From the NCBI RefSeq assembly GCF_000934725.1, contig NZ_JYNS01000001.1:822073-886072 (forward strand): a stretch of 64,000 nt of DNA, given 5' to 3'. Under the pieces are notes generated by a model. That model was not told the origin of the DNA. It saw nothing but the letters and a program-made list of their open reading frames with translations, and did no database searches. The stretch is from Methyloterricola oryzae. GTDB taxonomy: Bacteria > Pseudomonadota > Gammaproteobacteria > Methylococcales > Methylococcaceae. Below are positions 9,157 through 18,394 of this stretch, piece by piece. Each line of letters starts with the position of its first letter. The first letter of the stretch is position 1. Both the position numbers and the translations under genes were made by a program.

Positions 9157-10962
9157 ATGTTATCCGCACGAGAAGGGCCTTGCGTGCGCTTTGGCTGGGC
9201 GTTTGTCGTCCGGGTGGCGCTCGAGCACCGTCGCCGCCTGATCCGCTCCCACTGCATCGCCATCGCCGCGGCCCTGGCCAGCGTGCCGGTACCGCTGTTG
9301 ATGCCCCTGCTGGTGGACGAGGTGCTGCTGGCCAAACCCGGCGTCGTGGTGCGCAGCGTGGACCGCGTCATCCCCCCCGGCCCCCACTCCCATGATCCGG
9401 CCGTGTACATTGGTGTGGTGCTGCTGCTCACCCTGCTGCTGCGCACCGCTGCTCTTGTGCTCAACGTCTGGCAGACGCGCCAGTTCACCGTCATTTCCAA
9501 GGACCTGATCTATCGCATCCGCGCCACCCTGGTGAACCGCCTGCAGTCCATTTCCATGGCGGAATACGAAACCCTGGGCAGCGGCAAGGTGGTGTCCCAC
9601 CTGGTGACGGACCTGGACACCCTGGATGCGTTCATCGGCAGCACCGTCTCGCGCCTATTGGTGGCCGTCCTCTCCATCGTCGGTACGGCGGCCATCCTGC
9701 TGTGGATGCACTGGCAACTGGGCCTGTTCATCCTGCTGCTCAATCCGGTGGTGATCTATTTCACCGGGGTGCTGGGCAAGCAGGTCAAGCACCTGAAAAA
9801 GAGGGAAAACAACGCCATTGGCGCGTTCCAGGCGGCGCTTACGGAAACCCTGGACGCCATACACCAGATCCGTGCCAGCAACCGCGAGAAACACTATCTG
9901 GGGCGCCTGATGGAGGCGGCCCAGTCGGTGCGCGGCAGCGCCATCGACTATGCCTGGAAAAGCGATGCAGCCGGCCGCCTGAGCGGCCTGGTGTTCCTCT
10001 TCGGCTTCGATGTGTTCCGAGCTCTGGCCATGTTCATGGTCATTTATTCGAACCTCAGCATTGGCCAGATGATGGCGGTGTTCGGCTACCTCTGGTTCAT
10101 GATGGCGCCGGTGCAGGAGGTGCTGGGCATCCAGTATGCCTACTTCGGCGCGCGGGCCGCTCTGGAGCGTATCAACCAATTGCTCGACCTCAAGCTGGAG
10201 CCGCGCTTTCCCCACACCTTCAATCCTTTCGCCCACAAGCGCACCGTCGGCATCTTCATCGACAATCTGTATTTCAGCTACCCCAACGGCAATGAAGTGC
10301 TGAAGGGCATCACCATGGACATCCGTCCCGGGGAGAAGGTGGCCCTGATCGGCGCCAGCGGCGGCGGCAAATCCACCCTGGTGCAAGCGCTCATCGGCCT
10401 CTATCCACCCACGGCCGGCATGATCTATTTCGACGGTGTTCCCTTGTCGGAAACAGGCATGGACGTGGTGCGCGAACATGTGGTGACGGTGCTGCAGCAC
10501 CCGGCCCTGTTCAACGACAGCATTCGCGCCAACCTGGCAATGGGCCGCGAATTCCCCGACAGCGCCCTGTGGCAGGCCCTGGCCATCGCCCAACTCAAGG
10601 ATATCGTGGAAAAATTTCCCGATGGCCTGGACACCCTGGTGGGGCGCTCCGGCATGCGGCTCTCCGGGGGGCAGCGCCAGCGCCTGGCCATAGCGCGCAT
10701 GGTGCTGGCCAATCCCAGCGTGGTCATACTGGACGAGTCCACCTCGGCCCTGGACAGCGAAACCGAGGCGCGCCTGCACCGAGCCCTGGCCTCGTTCCTC
10801 GCCGAACGCACCACCCTCATCGTCGCCCACCGGCTCAGCGCCATCCGCCAGGCGGACCGCACCTTCGTGTTCGAGGACGGCCGCATCTGCGAGCAGGGCC
10901 ATCATGATATGCTGATGGCACGCGGCGGACTCTATGCCCGCCTTTACGGCGGTCAAATCTGA
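9157..10962 (+). CDS. ABC exporter, fused membrane and ATPase domains (MsbA-like)
   Basis: A 601-residue half-transporter: six predicted membrane helices in residues 15-310, then an ATPase domain with Walker [10 protein letters not shown] (399-407), signature LSGGQ (502-506), Walker B VVILDES (Asp526, Glu527) and the H-loop in IVAHRLS. This layout is that of type IV exporters such as MsbA and lipid, peptide or drug exporters. The substrate cannot be read from sequence. An extended periplasmic loop lies between helices 1 and 2 ([14 protein letters not shown]). The start is uncertain: ATG 9157 has a weak AGG, while GTG 9184 has AAGGG at good spacing and would give 592 residues. It is followed 26 bases later by rnm. 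Confidence 0.85.
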   Translation: MLSAREGPCVRFGWAFVVRVALEHRRRLIRSHCIAIAAALASVPVPLLMPLLVDEVLLAKPGVVVRSVDRVIPPGPHSHDPAVYIGVVLLLTLLLRTAALVLNVWQTRQFTVISKDLIYRIRATLVNRLQSISMAEYETLGSGKVVSHLVTDLDTLDAFIGSTVSRLLVAVLSIVGTAAILLWMHWQLGLFILLLNPVVIYFTGVLGKQVKHLKKRENNAIGAFQAALTETLDAIHQIRASNREKHYLGRLMEAAQSVRGSAIDYAWKSDAAGRLSGLVFLFGFDVFRALAMFMVIYSNLSIGQMMAVFGYLWFMMAPVQEVLGIQYAYFGARAALERINQLLDLKLEPRFPHTFNPFAHKRTVGIFIDNLYFSYPNGNEVLKGITMDIRPGEKVALIGASGGGKSTLVQALIGLYPPTAGMIYFDGVPLSETGMDVVREHVVTVLQHPALFNDSIRANLAMGREFPDSALWQALAIAQLKDIVEKFPDGLDTLVGRSGMRLSGGQRQRLAIARMVLANPSVVILDESTSALDSETEARLHRALASFLAERTTLIVAHRLSAIRQADRTFVFEDGRICEQGHHDMLMARGGLYARLYGGQI

Positions 10963-10988
10963 GACGCCGTTCAATTCGGCCAAGCCCC

Positions 10989-11825
10989 ATGGAACCCAGC
11001 TACGACCTGCACACCCATTCCACCGCATCAGACGGTTCGCTCACCCCCTCCGAGTTGGTCCATGAGGCGGCTGCGGCCGGCGTTACCCACATTGCCCTGA
11101 GCGACCACGACACCACGGAGGGTCTGGAGGACGCCAAAGCCGCAGCGGACGCGGCAGGCATCCGCCTGATCCCAGCGGTGGAGATCTCCGCGACCTGGAT
11201 GGAAAAGTCCGTGCATGTGGTGGGACTGGCCATCGACCCGGCCGGCGCGTTACTGCAACAGGGCCTCGCCGGCTTGCGCACGTTACGCCATGAGCGCGCC
11301 GAGGAAATGGGGCGCAGGTTGGACAAGCACGGCATACCCGGCGCCTTCGAGGCCGCTGCGGCGTTGACTCCCTCGGGCATGGTCACCCGCACCCATTTCG
11401 CCCGCGTCATTGCCGCCCAGGGCCTGGCGGCCTCCGTGAGCGATGTGTTCAATCGCTATCTGGCCCAGGGCAAACCGGGCTATGTGTCGACCCGCTGGGC
11501 CGAACTGGAGCAGGTGGTCGCCTGGATCCACTCAGCCGGCGGCACGGCGGTGGTTGCCCACCCTCAGCGCTACAAACTCACCGCCAGCTGGATGCGAAGA
11601 CTCCTGGGCGAGTTCAAGGAGATGGGCGGCGGCGCCCTGGAAGTGGTGGCCGGAGCAGGTTACCCGCAGGACATTCAGGCCGCGGCCAGCCATGCGCGCC
11701 GCTTCGGCCTGCTGGCTTCCGCCGGCTCTGATTATCACGGTCCGGAACAGCCCTGGCTGCGCCTGGGCCGCCTGCCGCCCCTGCCCTCCGACCTGACGCC
11801 GGTGTGGAGCCCTTGGCATGAGTGA
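10989..11825 (+). CDS. rnm: PHP-domain 3',5'-nucleoside bisphosphate phosphatase / RNase AM
   Basis: The 278-residue protein is a PHP-fold metal phosphoesterase of the YciV/TrpH family. Metal ligands are visible in YDLHTHSTASDG at the N-terminus, ALSDHDTTEG, PAVEIS, VVAHPQRY and the C-terminal GSDYHGP. Family members remove short 5' segments from RNA and hydrolyse 3',5'-bisphosphonucleotides. The length is normal. The stop overlaps the start of tag by 8 bases, so the two are probably translated together. I am sure of the family and moderately sure of the exact substrate. Confidence 0.85.
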   Translation: MEPSYDLHTHSTASDGSLTPSELVHEAAAAGVTHIALSDHDTTEGLEDAKAAADAAGIRLIPAVEISATWMEKSVHVVGLAIDPAGALLQQGLAGLRTLRHERAEEMGRRLDKHGIPGAFEAAAALTPSGMVTRTHFARVIAAQGLAASVSDVFNRYLAQGKPGYVSTRWAELEQVVAWIHSAGGTAVVAHPQRYKLTASWMRRLLGEFKEMGGGALEVVAGAGYPQDIQAAASHARRFGLLASAGSDYHGPEQPWLRLGRLPPLPSDLTPVWSPWHE

Positions 11826-12408
11826 CGGCCTGCGGCGCTGCGCCTGGGCGGTGCGAACCGCCGAGGAGCGGGCCTATCACGATGCGGAATGGGGCTGCCC
11901 CGAGCATGACGACACCCGCCTGTTCGAATTCCTCATCCTGGAAGGAGCCCAGGCGGGCCTTTCCTGGCTGACCATCCTGCGCAAGCGCGCGCATTACCGC
12001 GCGGTGTTCGACGGTTTCGACGCCGAGCGCATAGCCGGCTACGACGAAGCCAAGGTGGAATCCCTGCTGCAAGACCCCGGCATCGTGCGCAACCGACTTA
12101 AGGTCCAGGCGGCGGTGATCAATGCCCGCGCCTGCCTCACGCTGCGCGATGAATTCGGCAGCCTGGACGCCTATCTCTGGCGCTTCGTGGACGGCCAGCC
12201 CATCCAGAACGCCTGGGCCGATTACCGGGAAGCGCCCACCCGCAGCGCCGAGTCCGACGCCCTCAGCAAGGACCTGCAGCGGCGCGGCTTCAAATTCGTC
12301 GGCAGCACCATCTGCTACGCCCTGATGCAAGCGGTGGGCATGGTCAACGACCACTCCACGGACTGTTTCCGATGGCAGGAGTTGTCGCCGCCCGGCCCCG
12401 CCGTGTGA
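11818..12408 (+). CDS. tag: DNA-3-methyladenine glycosylase I
   Basis: Tag removes 3-methyladenine from alkylated DNA. The 196-residue protein begins with RRCAWAV and has the HDAEWG block; Cys8 and His21 together with the C-terminal HSTDC match the four zinc-snap ligands of the family. The central EGAQAGLSWLTILRKR is the helix-hairpin-helix region with the conserved Glu. The gene overlaps rnm by 8 bases, giving a small nucleic-acid maintenance unit. Confidence 0.95.
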   Translation: MSDGLRRCAWAVRTAEERAYHDAEWGCPEHDDTRLFEFLILEGAQAGLSWLTILRKRAHYRAVFDGFDAERIAGYDEAKVESLLQDPGIVRNRLKVQAAVINARACLTLRDEFGSLDAYLWRFVDGQPIQNAWADYREAPTRSAESDALSKDLQRRGFKFVGSTICYALMQAVGMVNDHSTDCFRWQELSPPGPAV

Positions 12409-12445
12409 TGATTGCCAAGATTCAACGATCCAGGAGGAAACCCGC

Positions 12446-13489
12446 ATGCTGAGCACACCCGCCTACGCCGCCGCCACCCCCACATCCGCCCTCGCGCCCT
12501 ATTCCATCGAGCGGCGGGACCCCGGGCCGCGCGATGTCCTCATCGACATCCGCTACTGCGGCGTCTGCCATTCGGACATCCACCAGGCTCGCGACGAATG
12601 GGGCGGTTCCATCTTCCCCATGGTGCCGGGCCACGAGATCATCGGCACGGTGGCGCAAGTGGGCTCGGAGGTCACTCGCTGGCGTCCGGGCGACACGGTG
12701 GGCGTGGGCTGCATGGTCGATTCCTGCCGCCGTTGCGAGGCCTGCGAGGCGGGCGAGGAGCAATTCTGCGAGGGCGGCGCCAGCTTCACCTACAACAGCC
12801 GCGAGCAGGACGGCGTGACGCCGACCTACGGCGGCTACGCCACCCGCATCACGGTGGATCAGGATTTCGTGCTGCGCATCCCAGCAGGCATCCCACTGGA
12901 CCGCGCCGCGCCCTTGCTCTGCGCCGGCATCACCACCTATTCGCCCCTGCGCTATTTCGGGGTGAAGGCGGGCGATGCGGTGGGCGTGGTGGGCCTGGGC
13001 GGGCTCGGCCACATGGGGGTGAAGTTGGCCAAGGCCATGGGCGCACGGGTCACGGTGCTCAGCCACTCGCCGGGCAAGCGCGGCGATGCCCTGGCCCTGG
13101 GCGCCGACGACTTCATCGCCACCCATGACGCGGCAGCCTTCAGTGACAACGCCAACCGCTTCGACTTCCTGCTTGATACGGTTTCCGCCCAGCACGATTA
13201 CAACGCCTACCTCAACCTGCTTAAGCGAGACGGCACCATGGTACTGGTGGGCCTGCCCGACCCGACGCCCCTGGCGGCGGCCCCGCTGGTCTTCCGACGC
13301 CGGAAACTGACCGGCTCGCTCATCGGCGGCATCCGCGAGACCCAGGAGATGCTGGATTTCTGCGCCGAGCATGGGGTCGCCGCGGACGTGGAGCTCATCC
13401 CCATCCAGCAGATCAACGAAGCCTTCGAGCGCATGCTGAAAAGCGATGTGCGCTACCGCTTCGTGATCGATATAGCCAGCCTGGCCTGA
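12446..13489 (+). CDS. zinc-dependent NAD(P) alcohol dehydrogenase (YahK/CAD type)
   Basis: A 347-residue medium-chain dehydrogenase. Catalytic zinc ligands are in GVCHSD (Cys41), GHE (His63, Glu64) and LLCAGITTY. The structural zinc site is the four-Cys lobe at 94, 97, 100 and 108. The Rossmann motif is GLGGLGHMG, followed by SHSPGKR, where a Ser rather than an acidic residue suggests NADPH preference, as in YahK and cinnamyl alcohol dehydrogenases. It probably reduces aldehydes. AGGAGG sits at ideal spacing before the ATG. The next gene is an Old Yellow Enzyme; together they could clear reactive unsaturated aldehydes. Confidence 0.88.
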   Translation: MLSTPAYAAATPTSALAPYSIERRDPGPRDVLIDIRYCGVCHSDIHQARDEWGGSIFPMVPGHEIIGTVAQVGSEVTRWRPGDTVGVGCMVDSCRRCEACEAGEEQFCEGGASFTYNSREQDGVTPTYGGYATRITVDQDFVLRIPAGIPLDRAAPLLCAGITTYSPLRYFGVKAGDAVGVVGLGGLGHMGVKLAKAMGARVTVLSHSPGKRGDALALGADDFIATHDAAAFSDNANRFDFLLDTVSAQHDYNAYLNLLKRDGTMVLVGLPDPTPLAAAPLVFRRRKLTGSLIGGIRETQEMLDFCAEHGVAADVELIPIQQINEAFERMLKSDVRYRFVIDIASLA

Positions 13490-13528
13490 GCCCTGCCCGC
13501 AATCCTCGACCGCAGAAAGGACGAAATC

Positions 13529-14626
13529 ATGTCATCCGCCCCTTCCACCGATACCGACCTGTTCACGCCCCTGGCCCTGGGCCGCCTGACCCTGCCCAAT
13601 CGCATCGTCATGGCGCCCTTGACGCGCAACCGCGCCAGCATGCCGGGCAATGTGCCCAACGACCTGAATGCCTTGTACTACGGGCAACGGGCCAGCGCCG
13701 GCCTCATCATCAGCGAGGCCACGCCCATCTCCGCCATGGGCCACGGCTACCCCGCCACGCCCGGCATCCACAGCGCGGAGCAGATCGCCGGCTGGAAGCG
13801 CGTGACCCAGACGGTGCATGACAGGGGCGGACGGATTTTCCTGCAACTCTGGCATGTGGGCCGCATTTCCCATCCCAGCCTGCTGCCGGACGGCGCCCTG
13901 CCGGTGGCACCTTCGGCCCTTCGGCCCGCCGGCCAGGCCTTCACCTACGAGGGGCTGCAGGATTTCGTCACGCCCAGGGCCCTGGAAGGGGAGGAACTGC
14001 CCGGCATCGTCGCGGACTATCGCCGGGCCGCGCTCAATGCGCTTGAAGCGGGGTTCGACGGGGTGGAGATCCACGGCGCCAACGGCTATCTGCTGGACCA
14101 GTTCCTGCGCGACGGTTCCAACCAGCGCAGCGACGGCTATGGCGGCTCGTTGCAAAACCGCTGCCGCCTGCTGTTGGAGGTGACCGAGGCGGTGTGCGAC
14201 GCGGCAGGCGCGGGCCGGGTCGGGCTGCGCATCTCGCCGGTGAACCCCTTCAACGACATGCGCGACAGCGACCCGCAGGCCTTGTTCGAGCAGGTGGCGG
14301 AGGCGCTCAATCCCTTTGGCCTAGCCTACCTGCATGTGATGGAAGGCGGCATCGGCGAGGCGCCGCCGCCCTTCGACTACGCCGCCCTGCGCCGGAAATA
14401 CAAAGGCGTGTACATGGCCAACTCGGGCTACGACAAGGCCCGCGCCAACCAGGCCATCGCCTCCGGGTTGGCCGACTGCGTCGCCTTCGGCATTCCCTAC
14501 ATCGCCAACCCGGATCTGGTGGAACGCTTTCGGCTGGACGCGCCGCTCAATTCGGCCGACCCGGCGAGCTTCTACGGCGGCGACGAGCACGGCTACACCG
14601 ATTACCCAAGCCTGGCCGGGGCGTGA
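13529..14626 (+). CDS. alkene reductase, Old Yellow Enzyme family (NemA-like)
   Basis: A 365-residue flavoprotein with the OYE barrel. LFTPLALGRLTLPNRIVMAP at the start, the FLQLWHVGR strand, the active-site block DGVEIHGANGYLLDQFLRD with its His/Asn pair, and ANSGYDKARANQ near the FMN phosphate site are all conserved. Such enzymes reduce activated C=C bonds (enones, maleimides, nitro-compounds) with NADPH. AAAGGA precedes the ATG. It lies 39 bases after the alcohol dehydrogenase and is likely co-transcribed. The physiological substrate is unknown. Confidence 0.9.
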   Translation: MSSAPSTDTDLFTPLALGRLTLPNRIVMAPLTRNRASMPGNVPNDLNALYYGQRASAGLIISEATPISAMGHGYPATPGIHSAEQIAGWKRVTQTVHDRGGRIFLQLWHVGRISHPSLLPDGALPVAPSALRPAGQAFTYEGLQDFVTPRALEGEELPGIVADYRRAALNALEAGFDGVEIHGANGYLLDQFLRDGSNQRSDGYGGSLQNRCRLLLEVTEAVCDAAGAGRVGLRISPVNPFNDMRDSDPQALFEQVAEALNPFGLAYLHVMEGGIGEAPPPFDYAALRRKYKGVYMANSGYDKARANQAIASGLADCVAFGIPYIANPDLVERFRLDAPLNSADPASFYGGDEHGYTDYPSLAGA

Positions 14627-14693
14627 CGCCGCCTGGGAAATCCCGGTCACCTGTGCCATGATCTGCGACAACGCCCACCCCTAAGGAATGCCA

Positions 14694-15092
14694 ATGGACC
14701 CGGCTATCGCCCTGTTCGCCAACGAAGCCTTTTATCTGGCTTTTTCCACCCGCGATTTCGAAGCCATGGAGCAGCTCTGGGCGCGGGAGGCCCCAGTGGC
14801 CTGTATCCACCCGGGCTGGCCGGCGCTGGCCGACCGGGCGTCCGTCATCAACAGCTGGAAATCGATCCTGCAAAATCCCGCCACCCCTCAGGTGACGCCG
14901 CGCCAGGCACGCGCCTTCGTTTGGGGCAGCTTCGCCACGGTGGTCTGCTACGAGGAAATCCAGGGCGACATCCTCGCCGCCAGCAACAGCTTCCTGTTCG
15001 AGGACGGCCAGTTGCGCATGGTGTTCCACCAGGCCTCGCCCTGCGGCCAGCTGCCCCTGGAAGACGAAGAGCCGGAACCTTCCATGCAGTAG
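14694..15092 (+). CDS. NTF2-like (SnoaL/DUF4440-type) protein
   Basis: A 132-residue protein with the cone-shaped NTF2-like pattern: an N-terminal helix (FYLAFSTRDFEAMEQLWA), ACIHPGW, a helix INSWKSIL, then beta strands ending in NSFLFEDGQLRMVFHQASP. The start at 14694 is preferred over the ATG 6 bases earlier because AAGGA lies 6 bases upstream of it. Related proteins include small isomerases, hydrolases and binding proteins; the family alone does not give the role. It closes the ADH-OYE gene run and converges on the acyl-ligase fusion gene 5 bases away. Confidence 0.75.
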   Translation: MDPAIALFANEAFYLAFSTRDFEAMEQLWAREAPVACIHPGWPALADRASVINSWKSILQNPATPQVTPRQARAFVWGSFATVVCYEEIQGDILAASNSFLFEDGQLRMVFHQASPCGQLPLEDEEPEPSMQ

Positions 15093-15097
15093 CCCGC

Positions 15098-17932
15098 TCA
15101 GCCCAGCTCCGGTTCCCCGCAGTAGCGCAGGATGTGGGCGCGGGAAAGGTCGCGCAGACGCAGGGCCGCCTGCCAGTCATCGGCGCTTTCGGCGCGGATG
15201 GCACGGCTGTCCAGGGGCAGGCCGATGGTGACGGCGATGGCACCGCGGTGAGGAAAACGGTCGTCGCCGCGCAACATGGACCGCGTTCCGCGCAGGGCCA
15301 CCGGCACCACCCAGGCGCCGGCCTCCACCGCCGCGGTGAAAGCCCCCATGCGGAACGGCCGTAGCCCCGGAATGCGGGTGAAAGTGCCCTCGGCGAAATA
15401 AACCAGGGGCTTGCCCGCCTTGAGGATCTCCATCAGACGCCTGGCGTCGCTCAGGCTCTTCTCCGCCTCGTAGCGCTCCACGAATTCCGTCCCGATCCGC
15501 CGCAGCGCCTGGCCCAACAGCCGGCCGCGGGCAAGTTCCGCCTTGGCGACGAAGCCTACCGGCTGCGGCATGGCGGCGACCAGGGCATAGACGTCCAGGT
15601 AGCTGGCATGATTGCACACCAGGATGAAGGGCTCGCCCGCCGCCGGTAGGTGCTCAAGGCCATGCACCGTCAGACGGGTGCCGGTCGCCCGCCGCAACGC
15701 CTGAACAGCTCTGCGCATGGCGCGCCAGCGCTGCTCCAGACCGGGCAAGGCCAACACCGACGCCAGCAGCAGCGGCGCCAGCACGGCGAAACTGCTCCAG
15801 CCCCAGGCGGCAAAGCCCCATTCGCCCAGACGCAGCCGGAGCCGGCGCAGCCTTTCCGCGAAGCGCCCCGCCGAGGCCCGCGCGATGGCGGGCAGCAGGC
15901 GCCGCGCCGGCCGCCCCAAATGGCCCTTTTCGTATAATCCGCGAATCACCGCCCGGCGCACCTTGCCGCTGGAGGTCTTGAGCACCGCGCCCGGTGGCGC
16001 CAGGAGCACTTCATCCGGAGGCGCTCCGATCAGGTCCGCCACCACGGCATTGATGGCGGCGCGGGCGTGCTCCTGCTCGGGCCCCGGGCGCAGCCGGGTC
16101 TCCGCCAGCACGATGAGGCGCTCGCTGCCCGTGGTTTCGCTGGCGACGCCGAAGGCCGCGACACCCTCCTTGCGAATGCCGTCGACACCGGACACGGCCT
16201 GCTCGATCTCCGGGGGATAAAGGTTGCGCCCGCCCCGGATGACGATGTCCTTGCTGCGCCCGGTGACGTAGACCTCCCCGGCCGCCATGTAGCCCAGGTC
16301 GCCCGATTCCAGCCAGTCGCCGCGGAACAGCTCGCGGGTGTGCGCGCTGTCCCGATAGTACCCGGCGGTGGCCGAGGGCCCCTGGAACTGGATGCGCCCC
16401 TGACGACGCTCCGGCAGTTCGCGGCCCGCCTCGTCCACCACGCGGATCTGATGGCCGGGCAAGGGCAGGCCGCAGGCCACGAAGCGCAGGGGCTTGGGCT
16501 CGTCCTCTGCGGCCGGCAGCGCCTCGCCGCGGGTGCTGAAGGGTTCGCGGGCGATGCGGTCCACCAGCCCGCCGCGCGCGGGCGGCGGAAAGGCCAGACC
16601 CACCGACGACTCGGCGAGTCCATAGACCGGCGCGAAAGCCTGGGCAGCGAATCCATGGGCGGCAAAACGGCGGGCGAACTTGTCCAGGGTATCGGGGCTG
16701 ACGGCTTCCGCGCCATTGAAGGCCCAGCGCCAGGACGAGAGGTCCAGGCCCGCGATGTCCGCATCGTCCAGACGGCTGCAGATCTCATAGCCGAAATTGG
16801 GCGAGGACGACAGGGTGCCCCGGTAGCGGTGGATGGCCCACAGCCAGCGCCGGGGGCGGGACAGAAAGCTGGTGGAAGGCATCAGGACCAGGGGAAAGCC
16901 GTGGTACAGACTGCCCAGCCAGGCGCCGATCAGGCCCATGTCGTGGTAGAGGGGCAGCCAGGAGACGAACACGTCCTCGGCCGTGGCGCCCACCGCCTCT
17001 CCCATGGCGCGGATATTGGCCAGCAGGTTGGCATGGCTGAGCATCACGCCCTTGGGCTGGCCCGTGCTGCCCGAGGTGTATTGCAATAGCGCCAGGTCGC
17101 GCGTGGACAGGGCCGGCTCCAGCAGGCCGCCGCCCGCACCCGCGAGTTCCTCCATGGACAGGAGGCAGAAGCGCTGGCCGGACAGTCCTGGCAGACCTGG
17201 CACGGCGTCCTTGGCCTCCGGGACCGCAATCATCCAGGGCGCGCGGCTGCTCACGAAGACCGGCGCATAGCGTTCCAGATAGGCGCGCAGCTGCGACGGG
17301 CGTCCCGGCGGATAGATGGGCAGCGGAATGCCGCCGGCCATGAGCACGCCGAAGAAGCTGAAGAAGTACTCCTTGCCCGTGGGCAGCATGATGACCACCG
17401 GCTCGCCGCTTGCCAGCCCGCGGCCCTGCAGCGCCGTGGCCGTGGAACGGGCCTGCATTTCCAACTCGCCGTAGGTGAGGCTCTCGCCCTCGCCTTCATC
17501 GGCATAAAAGCGCACATGGACCCGATCCGGCCAGCGCTCGGCATGCCAGCGCAGGGCTTCCACCAGATTGCTCGCACTACGGGCCGGCGCGACCCCGACG
17601 GCGGCGTCCGCCAGCGGCAAGGCCGCCGATCCGGCCAAATCGAGGGCGTCAGCGGCGGGGCTGGCCTGCTGAATGGCCCGCAGCAGATCGCGCGGGGTTT
17701 CCGCCTCGGCATACAGATGCTCCGGCAAGGCGAGCTGGAAGCGCCGCTCCAGGCGGCTCAGCAGTTCGACCCGAGAAAGGCTGTCCAGCCCCAGGTCTTT
17801 CTCCAGGGACACGTCCAGGGAATCGATAGGCACGGCGGAAGCACCGGGCCGGACTTCGGCCAGCAGCCCGCCCAGCGTTTCGAGGAGGACGGCAGCAGCT
17901 TCCTGTTGGTTCGTAGGGTTGGCGGATTCCAT
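15098..17932 (-). CDS. three-module ACP / acyl-AMP ligase / 1-acylglycerol-phosphate acyltransferase fusion
   Basis: A 944-residue protein from the ATG at 17932. Module 1 (1-85) is an acyl carrier domain with the phosphopantetheine Ser51 in DLGLDSLSRVE. Module 2 (about 120-665) is a fatty acyl-AMP ligase: LLQYTSGSTGQPKG, the PLYHDMGLIG block, VYGLAESSVG and LESGDLGYMAAGEVYVTGR. Module 3, the last 220 residues, is a PlsC-like acyltransferase with NHASYLDVY (HX4D) and VYFAEGTFTR, preceded by one hydrophobic segment that could tether it to the membrane. The design suggests activation of a free fatty acid, loading onto the carrier domain in cis and transfer to a lysolipid, analogous to Aas but with its own carrier. 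The role in lipid recycling is inferred. Confidence 0.85.
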   Translation of the reverse strand: MESANPTNQQEAAAVLLETLGGLLAEVRPGASAVPIDSLDVSLEKDLGLDSLSRVELLSRLERRFQLALPEHLYAEAETPRDLLRAIQQASPAADALDLAGSAALPLADAAVGVAPARSASNLVEALRWHAERWPDRVHVRFYADEGEGESLTYGELEMQARSTATALQGRGLASGEPVVIMLPTGKEYFFSFFGVLMAGGIPLPIYPPGRPSQLRAYLERYAPVFVSSRAPWMIAVPEAKDAVPGLPGLSGQRFCLLSMEELAGAGGGLLEPALSTRDLALLQYTSGSTGQPKGVMLSHANLLANIRAMGEAVGATAEDVFVSWLPLYHDMGLIGAWLGSLYHGFPLVLMPSTSFLSRPRRWLWAIHRYRGTLSSSPNFGYEICSRLDDADIAGLDLSSWRWAFNGAEAVSPDTLDKFARRFAAHGFAAQAFAPVYGLAESSVGLAFPPPARGGLVDRIAREPFSTRGEALPAAEDEPKPLRFVACGLPLPGHQIRVVDEAGRELPERRQGRIQFQGPSATAGYYRDSAHTRELFRGDWLESGDLGYMAAGEVYVTGRSKDIVIRGGRNLYPPEIEQAVSGVDGIRKEGVAAFGVASETTGSERLIVLAETRLRPGPEQEHARAAINAVVADLIGAPPDEVLLAPPGAVLKTSSGKVRRAVIRGLYEKGHLGRPARRLLPAIARASAGRFAERLRRLRLRLGEWGFAAWGWSSFAVLAPLLLASVLALPGLEQRWRAMRRAVQALRRATGTRLTVHGLEHLPAAGEPFILVCNHASYLDVYALVAAMPQPVGFVAKAELARGRLLGQALRRIGTEFVERYEAEKSLSDARRLMEILKAGKPLVYFAEGTFTRIPGLRPFRMGAFTAAVEAGAWVVPVALRGTRSMLRGDDRFPHRGAIAVTIGLPLDSRAIRAESADDWQAALRLRDLSRAHILRYCGEPELG

Positions 17933-18012
17933 GGTCGGGGTGATTGCAGAGGGGGCCTGCACATGATGCCATAGGGCCACCGGGCAGAACATTGCCCTCT
18001 CCGGAAGTCTCG

Positions 18013-18393
18013 ATGGCCTACCGCATCGCCGCGGACCTGCTGGTCCTGCTGCATTTCGCCTTCATCCTGATGGTCTTGCTCGGAGGCTTTCTTGTCCTCC
18101 GCCATCGCTGGTTTGCGCTGGCTCATCTGCCCGCCGTGGCCTGGGGGGCGGCGGTGGAGCTTTGCGGCTGGACCTGCCCGCTCACGCCCTGGGAACAGGC
18201 ACTGCGCCGGCTGGCGGGCGATGCGGGTTACAGCGGGGGCTTCATCGAGCACTACCTGCTGGACCTGATCTATCCCGGCTGGCTGACGACGCACATTCAA
18301 GTGGCGATGGGAGCTCTGGTGATCGTGCTCAATCTCGCCATCTATGCGCGCGTGCTGTTCCGGCGGTCCCGGCCTTCGGAACACCCCCCTTGA
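18013..18393 (+). CDS. DUF2784 membrane protein
   Basis: A 126-residue protein with three to four hydrophobic segments. MAYRIAADLLVLLHFAFILMV at the start and the short WGAAVELCGWTCPLTPWE motif followed by GFIEHYLLDLIYPGW match the DUF2784 family, which has no assigned function. GGAAG precedes the ATG at 18013. It is divergent from the ligase fusion and converges on the antiporter gene, with one base between stops. Confidence 0.8.
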   Translation: MAYRIAADLLVLLHFAFILMVLLGGFLVLRHRWFALAHLPAVAWGAAVELCGWTCPLTPWEQALRRLAGDAGYSGGFIEHYLLDLIYPGWLTTHIQVAMGALVIVLNLAIYARVLFRRSRPSEHPP

Positions 18394-18394
18394 A

